Shown here: one piece after another, positions 25,789 to 36,126 of the stretch
Layout of the letters: the number at the start of each line of letters is the position of its first letter
Numbering within the stretch: position 1 is the stretch's first letter
Origin: Saccharopolyspora ipomoeae
GTDB lineage: Bacteria; Actinomycetota; Actinomycetes; Mycobacteriales; Pseudonocardiaceae
Direction of reading: 5' to 3'
Assembly (NCBI RefSeq): GCF_029952525.1
Contig: NZ_JASAOF010000019.1
Coordinates: 56,880 to 120,879, forward strand
DNA length: 64,000 nucleotides
Notes under the pieces: generated by a model
What the model was told of the DNA's origin: nothing
Database searches by the model: none
What the model saw: the letters and a program-made list of their open reading frames with translations, nothing else
Program-made: the position numbers and the translations under genes

Positions 25789-27356
25789 CCACCACACCGC
25801 TTCCCGCCGGATCGCTGCGCGCCACCTCGCTGAACTCCGCCCGGCTGAAGGACGACCTGCACGCGGCCGCGGAGCAGGAAGTCGACCTTCTCGTCGTCGG
25901 CGGAGGCGTCACCGGCACCGGGGTCGCCCTCGACGCGGCCGCGAGGGGACTGTCCGTCGCGCTCGTCGAGGCCGAGGACCTCGCGTGGGGAACTTCTCGC
26001 TTCTCCAGCAAGCTCGTGCACGGCGGCCTGCGCTACCTCGCGCACGGCGACGTCGCCCTGGCCCGGGAGAGCGCGGTGGAGCGCAACGTGCTGATGACCC
26101 GCACGGCCCCGCACCTGGTGCGCGCGCTGCCCCAGATCATCCCGCTGCACGAGGGCGTCCCGCGGCGAAAGGAGGCCTTCCTCCACGCCGGGCTGCGCGC
26201 CGGCGACGCGCTGCGGCGCGTGGCGCGAACGCCCTCGGACGTGCTGCCGCCGCCCAAGCGGATCCCCTCGGCCGAAGCGCTCGCGCTGGTCCCGGGCCTG
26301 CGCCGGGCCGGGCTGCGCGGCGGCTTGCTGAGCTTCGACGGCCAGCTGGTGGACGACGCGCGGCTGGTGGTCGCGCTGGCGCGCACCGCGGCCGGTTTCG
26401 GCGCGCGCATCCTCACCCGCTGCGCGGTGGAGTCCCTCGACGGCGGCGGCGCCGACGTGGTGGACGCGCGCAGCGGGGAATCGCTGCGGATCCGCGCCCG
26501 CTCGGTGGTCAACGCGGCCGGGGTGTGGGCCGGAGACCTGGCGCCGGAGGTGAAGCTGAGCCCGTCGCGCGGATCGCACCTGGTCGTCGACGCCGACGCG
26601 GCCGGCGTGGCGGGAACCGCCGTGGTGGCGCCGATGGCGGGCGCGACGGGACGGTTCCTGCTGCTCATCCCGCTTCCCGACGGCCGCGCCCTGCTCGGCC
26701 TGACCGACGAACCCACACCCGGCCCGGTCCCGAGCGTGCCGGAGGTCCCGGAGTCCGATGTGGACTTCCTTCTGGCCGGCATCCGCGACGTGCTCGGCGC
26801 ACCGCTGACCCGCGAGCACGTCCTCGGCTCGTTCGCCGGTCTCCGGCCGCTGCTGCAGCAGGACGGCAAGGACTCGGCGGACCTGTCCCGCCACCACGCG
26901 GTGCTCACCTCGGAGGAAGGGATCATCACGGTCGTCGGCGGCAAGCTCACCACCTACCGGAAGATGGCGGCCGACGCGGTCGACGCCGCCGTGAGCACCC
27001 GCGGCCTGTCGGCGGGCCCCTCCCGCACCACCGAGATCCCGCTGGTCGGAGCGGCCCCTCGACGGCACCTCACCGACGTCGAGGCCCCCGCCGCGCTCGT
27101 CGCCAAGTACGGCACCGAGGCCGCCCGCGTCGCGGCGCTGTCCGAACTCGACCCCGACCTCGGCGAACCGGTGGCGGAGGGCCTTCACCTCACCGCCGCC
27201 GAAGTCCTCTGGGCGGTGCGCCACGAAGGCGCCCTCGACGCCGACGACGTCCTCGACCGCCGCTCCCGCATCGGCCTCGACCCCGCCGAACGCGCCGCGG
27301 CCCTCCCCCGGGTCCACGACCTCGTCACCCGCGCCCTGGGCGGAATCGACCCCTGA
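25785..27356 (+). CDS. glpD: Glycerol-3-phosphate dehydrogenase, FAD-dependent
   Basis: 523 residues. FAD fold LLVVGGGVTGTGVALDAAAR at about 38-57 is followed by WGTSRFSSKLVHGGLRYL, the invariant segment of GlpD/GlpA. Further motifs are VNAAGVWAGDLAPE, FAGLRPLLQ and GGKLTTYRKMA. The C-terminal domain has the HxxxEAAVA-like ATLS segment. It oxidises glycerol 3-phosphate to dihydroxyacetone phosphate at the membrane with electrons to quinone. Coupled to TetR and divergent from an AGPS-like gene, which uses acyl-DHAP, so DHAP/G3P exchange may be the theme of the cluster. Confidence 0.92.
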   Translation: MTTTPLPAGSLRATSLNSARLKDDLHAAAEQEVDLLVVGGGVTGTGVALDAAARGLSVALVEAEDLAWGTSRFSSKLVHGGLRYLAHGDVALARESAVERNVLMTRTAPHLVRALPQIIPLHEGVPRRKEAFLHAGLRAGDALRRVARTPSDVLPPPKRIPSAEALALVPGLRRAGLRGGLLSFDGQLVDDARLVVALARTAAGFGARILTRCAVESLDGGGADVVDARSGESLRIRARSVVNAAGVWAGDLAPEVKLSPSRGSHLVVDADAAGVAGTAVVAPMAGATGRFLLLIPLPDGRALLGLTDEPTPGPVPSVPEVPESDVDFLLAGIRDVLGAPLTREHVLGSFAGLRPLLQQDGKDSADLSRHHAVLTSEEGIITVVGGKLTTYRKMAADAVDAAVSTRGLSAGPSRTTEIPLVGAAPRRHLTDVEAPAALVAKYGTEAARVAALSELDPDLGEPVAEGLHLTAAEVLWAVRHEGALDADDVLDRRSRIGLDPAERAAALPRVHDLVTRALGGIDP

Positions 27357-27375
27357 CCCGACGAGGTTTTCAGGA

Positions 27376-27447
27376 TTGCGGCCGTATTCCGGCACCCGAA
27401 CACGGCCGTAATCCGTTTGCCGAACACGGCCGTAATCCGTCGCCCGG
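27376..27447. repeat. Tandem 24-bp repeat, about three units
   Basis: Units ending about 27400, 27424 and 27447; the last two begin CACGGCCGTAATCCG and the first is diverged (TGCGGCCGTATTCCG). They lie between the glpD stop and the gltA terminator. Not coding in any frame with codon bias. Confidence 0.7.
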
Positions 27448-27478
27448 CCGCGCCGTGCCCAGGGGCGGGACGCAGAAA

Positions 27479-27518
27479 GGCCCCGGGGCCGGCCTGGTGG
27501 CCGGGCTCTCCGGGGCCC
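27479..27518 (-). terminator. Terminator of gltA
   Basis: GGCCCCGG (27479-27486) and CCGGGGCC (27510-27517) pair. Read leftwards the stem is followed by TTTCT. Located 54 nt after the gltA stop, in the right orientation. Confidence 0.6.
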
Positions 27519-27571
27519 AATGCGTGGTCGGAGGAACGCGGCCCCCGACTTGATTCAGGTAACGATTCAGA

Positions 27572-28876
<1,305 letters not shown>

Positions 28877-29256
28877 TCGGGAACCTCTCGCGCTCGTCAA
28901 GGGGTGCGTGGTGACGACCGCGATTGCCCAGCCAAGCGGCAGGGCTCCGTGTCGCCCGCGCTCCGGTCGGGGTGTCCGAACCGTCGCAGCACCACCCCGT
29001 TGGGGTCCTGTCAGTAGTCACGCTAGACCGCCGGAGGGTCCCCGCGCAGCAATCGCGTTTCCTCTTTTTTGCAGGTGGGACCACGATCACATCACACTTA
29101 CCGGTAGCCGGAGCGCCTTTGTCGACGCTCCGCCACCGTTTGACGCCACCATCGTGACCACGCGTGAAATCCGATCGGTCTAATCCGGACTCCACCTTCC
29201 GCAGTCAGGCGCGTGAGCTCACAGGGCGTGTTCGCCACCCCCCGGATGGATTTCGA
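28877..29256. other. Non-coding stretch upstream of gltA
   Basis: About 380 bases between the PfkB kinase stop and the gltA start, both on the minus strand. A small stem CGGAGCG/CGCTCCG at 29115-29138 could terminate the kinase transcript. A T-rich patch lies near 29062-29070. The gltA promoter should be here, but no convincing -35/-10 pair is found. Confidence 0.45.
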
Positions 29257-30186
29257 TCACGCATCGAGCTCCGAGGACCACGGCGGTTCGGCCCCCGCGC
29301 GCGAGACGGTGATCGCCGCGGCGGACGCGGCGAACGCCAGCGCCCGCTCCCACTGCTCGGCGTCGAGCGCGCGGACCTTCTCCGGCGACAGCGCGCCGTT
29401 GCGGTCCAGCCAGGCCAGCAGCGCGGCCTGCACGGTGTCGCCCGCGCCGATGGTGTCGGCGACCTCGACGCGGCGGCCGGGCACCGTGATCTCGCCCTCG
29501 GAGGTGACCGCGGTGATCCCGTCAGCACCCCTGGTCACCACCACTGCGGCGGGTCCTCGCGACTGCCACTCGCGGGCCGCGTCGAGCACGTCGCGGCCGG
29601 GAGCGAGCCATTCGGCGTCGTCGTCGGAGACCTTGAGCAGCCCGACCGAGGGCAACCAGGAGGCGAATCGCGCGCGGTAGGCGTCCGGGTCGGCGATGAG
29701 GTCGGCGCGGACGTTGGGGTCCAGCGCGATGAACACGCCCCGCTCGGCCTCGCGGAACAGCGCCTTCTCGTAGGTGGTGGCGCCGGGTTCGAGCACCATG
29801 CCCAGCGTGCCCAGGCACAACGCGGTGGTCTCGACCGGCAGCGGCCGGTCGGCGACGAACCGCGCGGCGGTGCCCTCGGTGTGGAAGCTGTAGCGGGCCG
29901 AACCGTTGGGCTCCAGCCCGACGACGGCCAGCGTCGTGGGCTCCGGGCCGCGCTGCACCAGCGACGTGTCCACTTCGGACTCGGTGAGCCGCTGCAGCAT
30001 CCGGTCGCCGAACTGGTCGGTGGACAGCTTCGCGTAGAACGCGACAGGCGCACCGAGCCTGCCCAGCGCGATGGCCACGTTGTACGGGCCGCCGCCGAGC
30101 AACGGGTGCAGCGGGCCGAGCTCACCGTCCGGGGTGGACGGATCCGGCACGAGGTCGACGAGGGCCTCTCCGCCGATGACGATCAC
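29257..30186 (-). CDS. PfkB-family carbohydrate kinase (fructokinase-like)
   Basis: 309 residues. It starts MIVIGGEALVDLVP, then GGGPYNVAIALGRLGAPVAF (first PfkB signature), and ends with the second signature DTIGAGDTVQAALL holding the catalytic aspartate. ATP binding is supported by VVVTRGADGI. The N-terminal GGEALVDLV resembles fructokinases and other sugar kinases. It phosphorylates a sugar, probably fructose; substrate inferred. It overlaps the TetR gene by 4 bp and is co-transcribed with it. Confidence 0.85.
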   Translation of the reverse strand: MIVIGGEALVDLVPDPSTPDGELGPLHPLLGGGPYNVAIALGRLGAPVAFYAKLSTDQFGDRMLQRLTESEVDTSLVQRGPEPTTLAVVGLEPNGSARYSFHTEGTAARFVADRPLPVETTALCLGTLGMVLEPGATTYEKALFREAERGVFIALDPNVRADLIADPDAYRARFASWLPSVGLLKVSDDDAEWLAPGRDVLDAAREWQSRGPAAVVVTRGADGITAVTSEGEITVPGRRVEVADTIGAGDTVQAALLAWLDRNGALSPEKVRALDAEQWERALAFAASAAAITVSRAGAEPPWSSELDA

Positions 30187-30863
30187 TTTTCCTCCACTGT
30201 GTCCACTTCTGATGGGTCCACTTCTAACGGGTCCACTTCTGATGGGTCCGCTTCGAGCGGGTCCGCTTCGGGCTTCTCGTCCTGGGCCAGTCCGCCCAGC
30301 AGGAACTGCGACAGCGCGGCGAACGCGGCGGCGTCGGACAAACCCGTGCGCTCGCCGATCTCGCCGCGCTGGATGCCGGCGATGGTCCGGCCGACCATCT
30401 CACCGACGAAGCCCGCGTGGACTTCGCGGAACACACCTTGCCGCACGCCCTCGGAGATGAACCCGCGGAGGCGGTCTCCCGCGGCGTGCGCGTTGGCCTC
30501 GTAGGTGGCGCGGGTCGCGAGGTTGGCGGCCATGTCGTTGATGAACTCCCGCGAGGCGGGGCGCAGCGCCTCGGCGGCCGCGTCGAGGTAGGCGCGCACC
30601 TTCTCGCGGGCGTCCTCGGCGGCGCCGGTGCGGCGCTCGATGTCCTCGGTGGCGTTCTTGAAGTAGTGCGCGACGACGCGGACCGCGAGCTGGTCCTTGC
30701 TGCCGGCCAGCGTGTAGAGCGTCGACTTCGAGCAGCGGAGCCTGCCCGCCAGGTCGTCGAGGGTGAAGTGGGCGAACCCCTCGGCCAGGAACAGATCGCG
30801 GAGCCGGTCCAGCAGGTCGGCTCGTCTCGGGTTCAGCGTCCGCTCGGCTCGGGAGGTGCTCAT
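30183..30863 (-). CDS. TetR-family regulator with acidic pentapeptide repeats
   Basis: 226 residues. The HTH lies at about 15-60 (LRDLFLAEGFAHFTLDDLAG, CSKSTLYTLAGSKDQL), with a C-terminal TetR_C domain. The last 25 residues are a tandem acidic pentapeptide, E-A/V-D-P-L/S, made from five 15-bp DNA repeats (about 30195-30270). The tail is probably disordered and could vary in copy number. It is upstream of the PfkB kinase and divergent from an acyl-CoA dehydrogenase whose promoter region contains repeated AGTAC motifs, probably its operator. Confidence 0.85.
   Translation of the reverse strand: MSTSRAERTLNPRRADLLDRLRDLFLAEGFAHFTLDDLAGRLRCSKSTLYTLAGSKDQLAVRVVAHYFKNATEDIERRTGAAEDAREKVRAYLDAAAEALRPASREFINDMAANLATRATYEANAHAAGDRLRGFISEGVRQGVFREVHAGFVGEMVGRTIAGIQRGEIGERTGLSDAAAFAALSQFLLGGLAQDEKPEADPLEADPSEVDPLEVDPSEVDTVEEK
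30195..30270 (-). repeat. 15-bp coding tandem repeat in TetR C-terminus
   Basis: About five units of the form GGGTCCACTTCTGAT (plus-strand view), preserving frame in the TetR gene and encoding E-x-D-P-x repeats. Confidence 0.75.
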
Positions 30864-30910
30864 CAGCGAAAGCCTGCCACAGGAACTCTAGGCATCCGAG
30901 CAGACCTTTT

Positions 30911-30950
30911 CACAGTACTGCAGTACCGCCTACAGTACTGGTTGCAGTAC
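30911..30950. promoter_or_regulatory. Candidate TetR operator between TetR and acyl-CoA dehydrogenase
   Basis: CAGTAC occurs four times (starting 30913, 30921, 30933 and 30945), two as CAGTACTG palindromes. Spacings of 8, 12 and 12 bp put them on similar helix faces. The site sits midway between the divergent starts (30863 and 30989). Confidence 0.6.
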
Positions 30951-30988
30951 GCACACCGGCTACGCACACTGGACCGCGGGAGCGCGCC

Positions 30989-32128
30989 ATGACCGTTGAC
31001 CGTCTTCTTCCGACCGAGGAAGCCGCAGACCTGCTCGCGTTGACCCGCGAGATCGCCCGCGATGAACTCGCCGGCCGCGCCGCCGAGGACGAGGCCGCCG
31101 GGAAGTTCCCGCGCGACGCGTTCCGCCTGCTCGGCGAGGCCGGGCTGCTGGGCCTGCCCTACCCGGAGGAGCACGGTGGCGGCGCGCAGCCCTACGAGGT
31201 GTACCTGCAGGTGCTGGAGGAGATCAGCAGCGCCTGGATGACGGTCGGCGTGAGCCTGTCGGTGCACACCATGAGCTGCTACCCGCTGTCCCGCTTCGGC
31301 ACCGCTGAACAGCGCGAACGGTGGCTCCCGGAGATGATCGGCGGCTCGCTGCTGGGCGCCTACGCGCTGTCCGAGCCGCACGCCGGCTCCGACGCCGCCG
31401 CGCTGAGCACCCGCGCCGAGCGCAGCGGTGACGACTACGTCGTCAACGGGCAGAAGGCGTGGATCACCCACGGCAGCGAGGCGGACTTCTACACGCTCAT
31501 GGCCCGCACCGGCGACGGCCCGCACCGCATCAGCTGCCTGCTGGTCGACTCGACCACCTCGGGCCTGACGGCGGGCCCGCCCGAGCACAAGATGGGACTC
31601 ACCGGGTCACCGACGACACCGCTGTACTTCGAGGACGCCCACGTCCCGGCCGACCGGCTGCTCGGCGAGGAGGGCGACGGGCTCAAGATCGCGCTGTGCT
31701 CGCTGGACTCCGGTCGCCTGGGCATCGCGGCCTGCGCCGTCGGGCTCGCCCAGGCCGCGTTGGACCTGGCGGTGGACTACGCCAAGCAGCGCACGCAGTT
31801 CGGGCAGCCGATCATCCGGTTCCAGGGGATCGAGTTCATGCTGGCCGACATGGCCGCGGCCATCCACTCCGCCCGCGCGACCTACCTCGACGCCGCCCGC
31901 CGCCGCGACGCGGGACTCCCCTTCGGCGAGCAGGCGTCGGTCGCCAAGCTCGTGGCCACCGACGCGGCGATGAAGGTCACCACCGACGCGGTGCAGGTCC
32001 TCGGCGGCGCCGGCTACACCCGCGACTTCCCCGCCGAGCGCTACATGCGCGAGGCGAAGGTCCTGCAGATCTTCGAGGGCACCAACCAGATCCAACGCAT
32101 GGTCATCGGCCGCCACCTGGCTGGATGA
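30989..32128 (+). CDS. Acyl-CoA dehydrogenase
   Basis: 379 residues. Standard three-part ACAD: N-terminal helices; middle beta domain with YALSEPHAGSDAA and WITHGSEAD; and C-terminal helices with FGQPIIRFQG and AVQVLGGAGYTRDFP. The segment IFEGTNQIQRMVIGRHL contains the catalytic glutamate of short/medium-chain enzymes. It oxidises acyl-CoA to trans-2-enoyl-CoA with FAD, passing electrons to ETF. The product length matches short-chain or branched-chain enzymes. It is divergent from a TetR gene and probably repressed by it. Confidence 0.93.
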   Translation: MTVDRLLPTEEAADLLALTREIARDELAGRAAEDEAAGKFPRDAFRLLGEAGLLGLPYPEEHGGGAQPYEVYLQVLEEISSAWMTVGVSLSVHTMSCYPLSRFGTAEQRERWLPEMIGGSLLGAYALSEPHAGSDAAALSTRAERSGDDYVVNGQKAWITHGSEADFYTLMARTGDGPHRISCLLVDSTTSGLTAGPPEHKMGLTGSPTTPLYFEDAHVPADRLLGEEGDGLKIALCSLDSGRLGIAACAVGLAQAALDLAVDYAKQRTQFGQPIIRFQGIEFMLADMAAAIHSARATYLDAARRRDAGLPFGEQASVAKLVATDAAMKVTTDAVQVLGGAGYTRDFPAERYMREAKVLQIFEGTNQIQRMVIGRHLAG

Positions 32129-32314
32129 ACGAGCCGTGTGGTCACTCTGCTTGGCGGTGCGGGTAGCGGAACCTGACACGCCTTCTGGCTCCGGGATCCG
32201 AGACTGATGTATGACCAATTCACGGCGCTTCGGCTGTCCTCACCAGAAGACGTGTCAGAACCCGCGGCGGTGCGGGCTGAGTCCCACACCTGAAGAAAAA
32301 GACTTCCCCGCAGG

Positions 32315-33241
32315 TCAGAGGGGCGATAGGCCCCAGTGGGCTGTCCAGGCTTCGCCCGGGTTCAGGGTGATGAGGTCGGTGCCGGAGTTGAGGGCGTCCG
32401 GCGGGCAGGTCATCGGTTCGATGGCGACCGCCCGGCCGCGCTCCGGGAAGTCCTCGGCCGTGTAGACCTGGACCCACTTGAACACCGGGTCCGCCCAGAG
32501 CTGGACGCCGCGGCCGTCCGGGCCGGTCAGCGAGTGCCGGACCAGTCCCGCCGGGTCGTCGGGGGCCGGGGCGGCGCCCCCGAAGGCGGTGTCGAGCCAG
32601 ACACCGGCGAGGCGGCGGCCGGTGCGGAAGTCGACCTCGTCCCCCTCCAGCGCCCGGGGCGGGCGGACCGGCAGCAGCCGGTCGGCGTCGACGGGCAGCA
32701 CGGTCGAGGCCGCCAGGCGCAGCGTGCACTCGTCGGTCTCGACGGCACCCGCGCGCGGGTACGGGTGCACCCCGACGCCGAAGGGGACCGCGCGCCCGCC
32801 CAGGTTCTCGACGGTGTGGGTCACGGTGAGCCCGTCGCCGTCGAGCGCGTAGCCGATGGACGTCAGCAGCGGCACCGGCCAGCCCGGACGCGGTGAGACG
32901 GTCGCCTGCAGCACGACGGCGGAGTCGGTGTGCTCGACGATCGACCACGGCTCGTGCCGCAGCAGGCCGTGGATGGCGTTGTGCCGGTCGGGCTCGGTCA
33001 GCGCGAGCTGCTGCGGTTCGCCGTCGAGCACCCAGCGGCCGTCGGCGACCCGGTTCGGCCACGGCACCAGCACCGCGCCCGCCGCGGACGGCGGGAGGTG
33101 GTCGGCGTCGAAGGTCTCGGTGAACGGCACGCCGTCGACGGTGTAGGAGCGCAGCGCAGCGCCGAACTCGGTGATGACCGCCTTCGCGGTCCCCGAGGCG
33201 ATCTCGAACTGCCTGCCGGTGGCGGGAAGAGGATCATGCAC
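32315..33241 (-). CDS. galM: Aldose 1-epimerase
   Basis: 308 residues. Aldose-epimerase beta-sandwich with VPWPNRVADGRW, the first catalytic histidine in NAIHGLLRHEPW, the second in GVGVHPYPRAG, and the general base glutamate in AIEPMTCPPDALN. It interconverts alpha and beta anomers of hexoses. It is 78 bp after the amino-acid permease on the same strand, possibly co-transcribed, with no functional link visible. The N-terminus MHDPLPATG is accepted from position. Confidence 0.9.
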   Translation of the reverse strand: MHDPLPATGRQFEIASGTAKAVITEFGAALRSYTVDGVPFTETFDADHLPPSAAGAVLVPWPNRVADGRWVLDGEPQQLALTEPDRHNAIHGLLRHEPWSIVEHTDSAVVLQATVSPRPGWPVPLLTSIGYALDGDGLTVTHTVENLGGRAVPFGVGVHPYPRAGAVETDECTLRLAASTVLPVDADRLLPVRPPRALEGDEVDFRTGRRLAGVWLDTAFGGAAPAPDDPAGLVRHSLTGPDGRGVQLWADPVFKWVQVYTAEDFPERGRAVAIEPMTCPPDALNSGTDLITLNPGEAWTAHWGLSPL

Positions 33242-33319
33242 GCCGCCACTCTACGACCAGGAGGCGGCTCCTGGCACCGCGAACGGCACCGGGAACCGCC
33301 TCCCGATCGTCGAAGGGGA

Positions 33320-34714
33320 CTACTTGCTCAGCGCCTCGGCGTCGAAGTCCGTCTTGCCCTTGATGAAGTAGTTGATCAGCCAGAAGATCACGCCGATGCC
33401 CAGCAGGATGCCGGCGATGATGTACTCGGTGGCCGGCCGCCCGGACAGCGGGCTGGCGAAGAACACGCAGGTCAGCGCGCCCAGCACGGGAACCCAGGTG
33501 GGGGCCTTGAAGTGCTCGTGCTCGACCTCGTCCTTGCGCAGCACCAGCACCGCCACGTTGACCACGGCGAAGACCACGAGCAGCAGCAGCGAGGTGGTGC
33601 TGCCGAGGTCCGAGATCTCCAGCGAGCTCACCAGGATCATGGCGATGATGCTGGTGAACAGGATCGACACCCACGGCGTGCGACGGCCCTTGTGGACCTT
33701 GCCGAACGCGCCCGGGACGACTCCCTCGTTGGCCATGCCGTAGACGAGCCGACTGGCCATCAGCATGTTGATCAGCGCGGTGTTGGTGACCGCGAACAGC
33801 GCGATCAGCGAGAACAGGACCGGCGGGAACCACGGGGCGGCGGCCTTGACCACCAGCAGCAGCGGTCCGTCGGACTCGGCGAGCTCCTCGGTGGGCACCA
33901 GCGTCGAGGTGATCAGCGCGATGATCAGGTAGATCGTCGCGGTGATGATCATGCCCAGGAGCAGCGCGCGCGGGAAGTTCTTCGCCGGGTCCTTGGTCTC
34001 CTCGGCCATGTTCACCGAGTCCTCGAAGCCGACCATCGCGAAGAACGCGAGCGCGGTGGCCGACGTGACGGCCAGCAGCGGCGAGCTGCCGGAGTCGAAC
34101 TGCGTCAGCCTGCTCGGGTCCGGGGTGATGTCGGCGCTGTGGCTGCCGCCGAAGATGGCGATCAGGCCGAACACGATCACGATCGCCAGACCGGACAGCT
34201 CCACGCAGGTCAGGACCACGTTCATCTTCACCGACTCGCCGACACCGCGGAAGTTGATCGCGGCGAGCAGCAGCAGGAAGCCGAGCGCGACCATCCACGA
34301 GTAGGGCTCGACGCCCTCGCCGAAGATGCCGCTCAGGTAGTCACCGCTGAACGCCTGCGCGGCCGACGAGGCCGAGGTGATGCCGGAGCACATCACCGCG
34401 AAGGCGATCAGGAACGTCACGAAGTGGATGCCGAACGCCTTGTGCACGTACAGCGGCGCACCACCGGCCCTCGGGTACTTGCCGACCAGCTCCAGGTAGC
34501 TGAACGCGGTCAGGAACGCGACCACGAACGCGACCAGGAACGGCACCCAGAGCGCTCCGCCGACCTTGTCGGCGACCTTCCCGGTCAACGAATAGATCGT
34601 GGTCCCGAGGATGTCTCCGACCACGAAGAAGAGAAGCAGTTTGGGGCCCATCACCTTCTTGAGGCCGGGCTCCTGCGCACCGCCAGGCGCGTTGACGGAC
34701 GTTTCGTTGGCCAT
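33320..34714 (-). CDS. Amino acid permease, APC superfamily
   Basis: 464 residues from ATG at 34714 (a longer GTG form to 34774 is possible). Twelve membrane helices begin with KLLLFFVVGDILGTTIYSLTG, the unwound TM1 substrate region of APC transporters. Further segments include AFFAMVGFEDSVNMAEETKD and the conserved GRRTPWVSIL loop before TM9. Imports an amino acid or amine by proton or cation coupling; the substrate cannot be told. Confidence 0.88.
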   Translation of the reverse strand: MANETSVNAPGGAQEPGLKKVMGPKLLLFFVVGDILGTTIYSLTGKVADKVGGALWVPFLVAFVVAFLTAFSYLELVGKYPRAGGAPLYVHKAFGIHFVTFLIAFAVMCSGITSASSAAQAFSGDYLSGIFGEGVEPYSWMVALGFLLLLAAINFRGVGESVKMNVVLTCVELSGLAIVIVFGLIAIFGGSHSADITPDPSRLTQFDSGSSPLLAVTSATALAFFAMVGFEDSVNMAEETKDPAKNFPRALLLGMIITATIYLIIALITSTLVPTEELAESDGPLLLVVKAAAPWFPPVLFSLIALFAVTNTALINMLMASRLVYGMANEGVVPGAFGKVHKGRRTPWVSILFTSIIAMILVSSLEISDLGSTTSLLLLVVFAVVNVAVLVLRKDEVEHEHFKAPTWVPVLGALTCVFFASPLSGRPATEYIIAGILLGIGVIFWLINYFIKGKTDFDAEALSK

Positions 34715-34833
34715 AGCTGAGCAGTGTGCAGGGTCCGTTTCGGGCTTGTCTGCCCGCCCCTGGTCGAAACGCACTCCGTCGGGTGGCGCAGGCGTGGCGG
34801 AGTGCCCAATCCGGACGCTCCGTCCCGATCAGG

Positions 34834-36126
34834 TCACGCGCCGTCGCCGGTGGGGGCGCGGTACTTCCAGAACGCGGGCAGGCACACCGCCGACAGAGCT
34901 GCGGCCACCACCACGAGCACTCCCCCGATCATCACCGCGGCACCGGTGCCCAGCGCGGCACCGGCCACCCCGTGCAGGGTGTCGGCGAGCCGCGGGCCGC
35001 CCGCGACGACGACGGTGAACACGCCCTGGATGCGGCCGCGCATCTCGTCGGTCGCCGCGGCCTGCAGGATCGAACTCCGGTAGACCATGCTGATCAGGTC
35101 CGCTCCGCCGCCGAGCGCCAGGAACAGCACCGCCAGCCACAGCGAGTCGGCGAACCCGAAGCCGATGATCGCCACGCCCCAGGCCACGACGGCCGCGGTC
35201 ACGCCGACGCCGTGCCGGGCGATGCGGTGCAGCCAGCCGGAGAACAGCCCGAAGAAGAAGGCCCCCAGCGGGATCGCCGCGTACAGCCAGCCGAGCGCGG
35301 CCCCGCCGCCCGGCGGGTCGCCGAAGGTGCGCTCGGCCATCTCCGGGAACAGCGCGCGCGGCATGCCGAAGACCATCGCGATGATGTCCAGCAGGAACGA
35401 GGCCAGCAGCACCGCGTGCAGGCCGAGGTAGCGGAAGCCGTCGAGGACCGAGCGCAGCCCGGCCTTCTTCGGCGCGCCGTCCTGCGGCGGCAGCGCGGGC
35501 AGCCGGAACACCGCCACCAGCGCCAGGCACAGCGCGATCGCGTCCACCAGGTACAGCACGGACAGCCCCAGCAGCGGCAGCAGGACTCCCGCCAGCAGCG
35601 GTCCGACGATCGATCCGAGCTGGAAGACGGTGGCGCCCAGGGCCTGCGCGGACGGGAGCAGGTGGGTGGGGATCAGCCGCGCGATGGCGGCACCGCGGGT
35701 CGGCGAGTTGACCGCGAAGAAGGTCTGCTGGAGCGCGAACAGCACCAGCACCAGCCACACCGACGGGATGCCCGCGTAGGCGACCAGCCACAGCAGCACG
35801 GAGGTTCCCGCGAGGCCGCCGTTGGTGATGATCAGCAGCTTGCGGCGGTCGACGGAGTCCGCGATCGCCCCACCCCACAGGCCGAACACCAGCAGCGGGA
35901 CCAGGCCGAAGATGCCCGCGAGCCCGACGTAGAACGACGAGCCTGTGATGTCGTAGAGCTGCTTGGGCACGGCCACGGCGGAGAACTGGGCACCGACCGC
36001 GGTGACGATGTTGGACAGCCACAGCCGCCGGTAGGCCGGGTACTGCAGCGGTCGGGTGTCGATGAAGACCTTGCCGAGCAAGGACTTGACGCTGCGCCGG
36101 GGAAGGGTTCCGCTGCTCTGCCGCAC
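34834..36126 (-). CDS. MFS transporter, EntS/MFS_3 type
   Basis: 430 residues, twelve helices. Typical features are YRRLWLSNIVTAVGAQFSAV in TM1 and FGLWGGAIADSVDRRKLLI, the conserved loop 2-3 motif. A second half begins near FRYLGLHAVLLASFLLDIIA. The closest known group is the enterobactin-exporter-like MFS_3 efflux family. Substrate unknown. It starts just left of the palindrome array, and its upstream DNA therefore includes that array. Confidence 0.85.
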   Translation of the reverse strand: MRQSSGTLPRRSVKSLLGKVFIDTRPLQYPAYRRLWLSNIVTAVGAQFSAVAVPKQLYDITGSSFYVGLAGIFGLVPLLVFGLWGGAIADSVDRRKLLIITNGGLAGTSVLLWLVAYAGIPSVWLVLVLFALQQTFFAVNSPTRGAAIARLIPTHLLPSAQALGATVFQLGSIVGPLLAGVLLPLLGLSVLYLVDAIALCLALVAVFRLPALPPQDGAPKKAGLRSVLDGFRYLGLHAVLLASFLLDIIAMVFGMPRALFPEMAERTFGDPPGGGAALGWLYAAIPLGAFFFGLFSGWLHRIARHGVGVTAAVVAWGVAIIGFGFADSLWLAVLFLALGGGADLISMVYRSSILQAAATDEMRGRIQGVFTVVVAGGPRLADTLHGVAGAALGTGAAVMIGGVLVVVAAALSAVCLPAFWKYRAPTGDGA

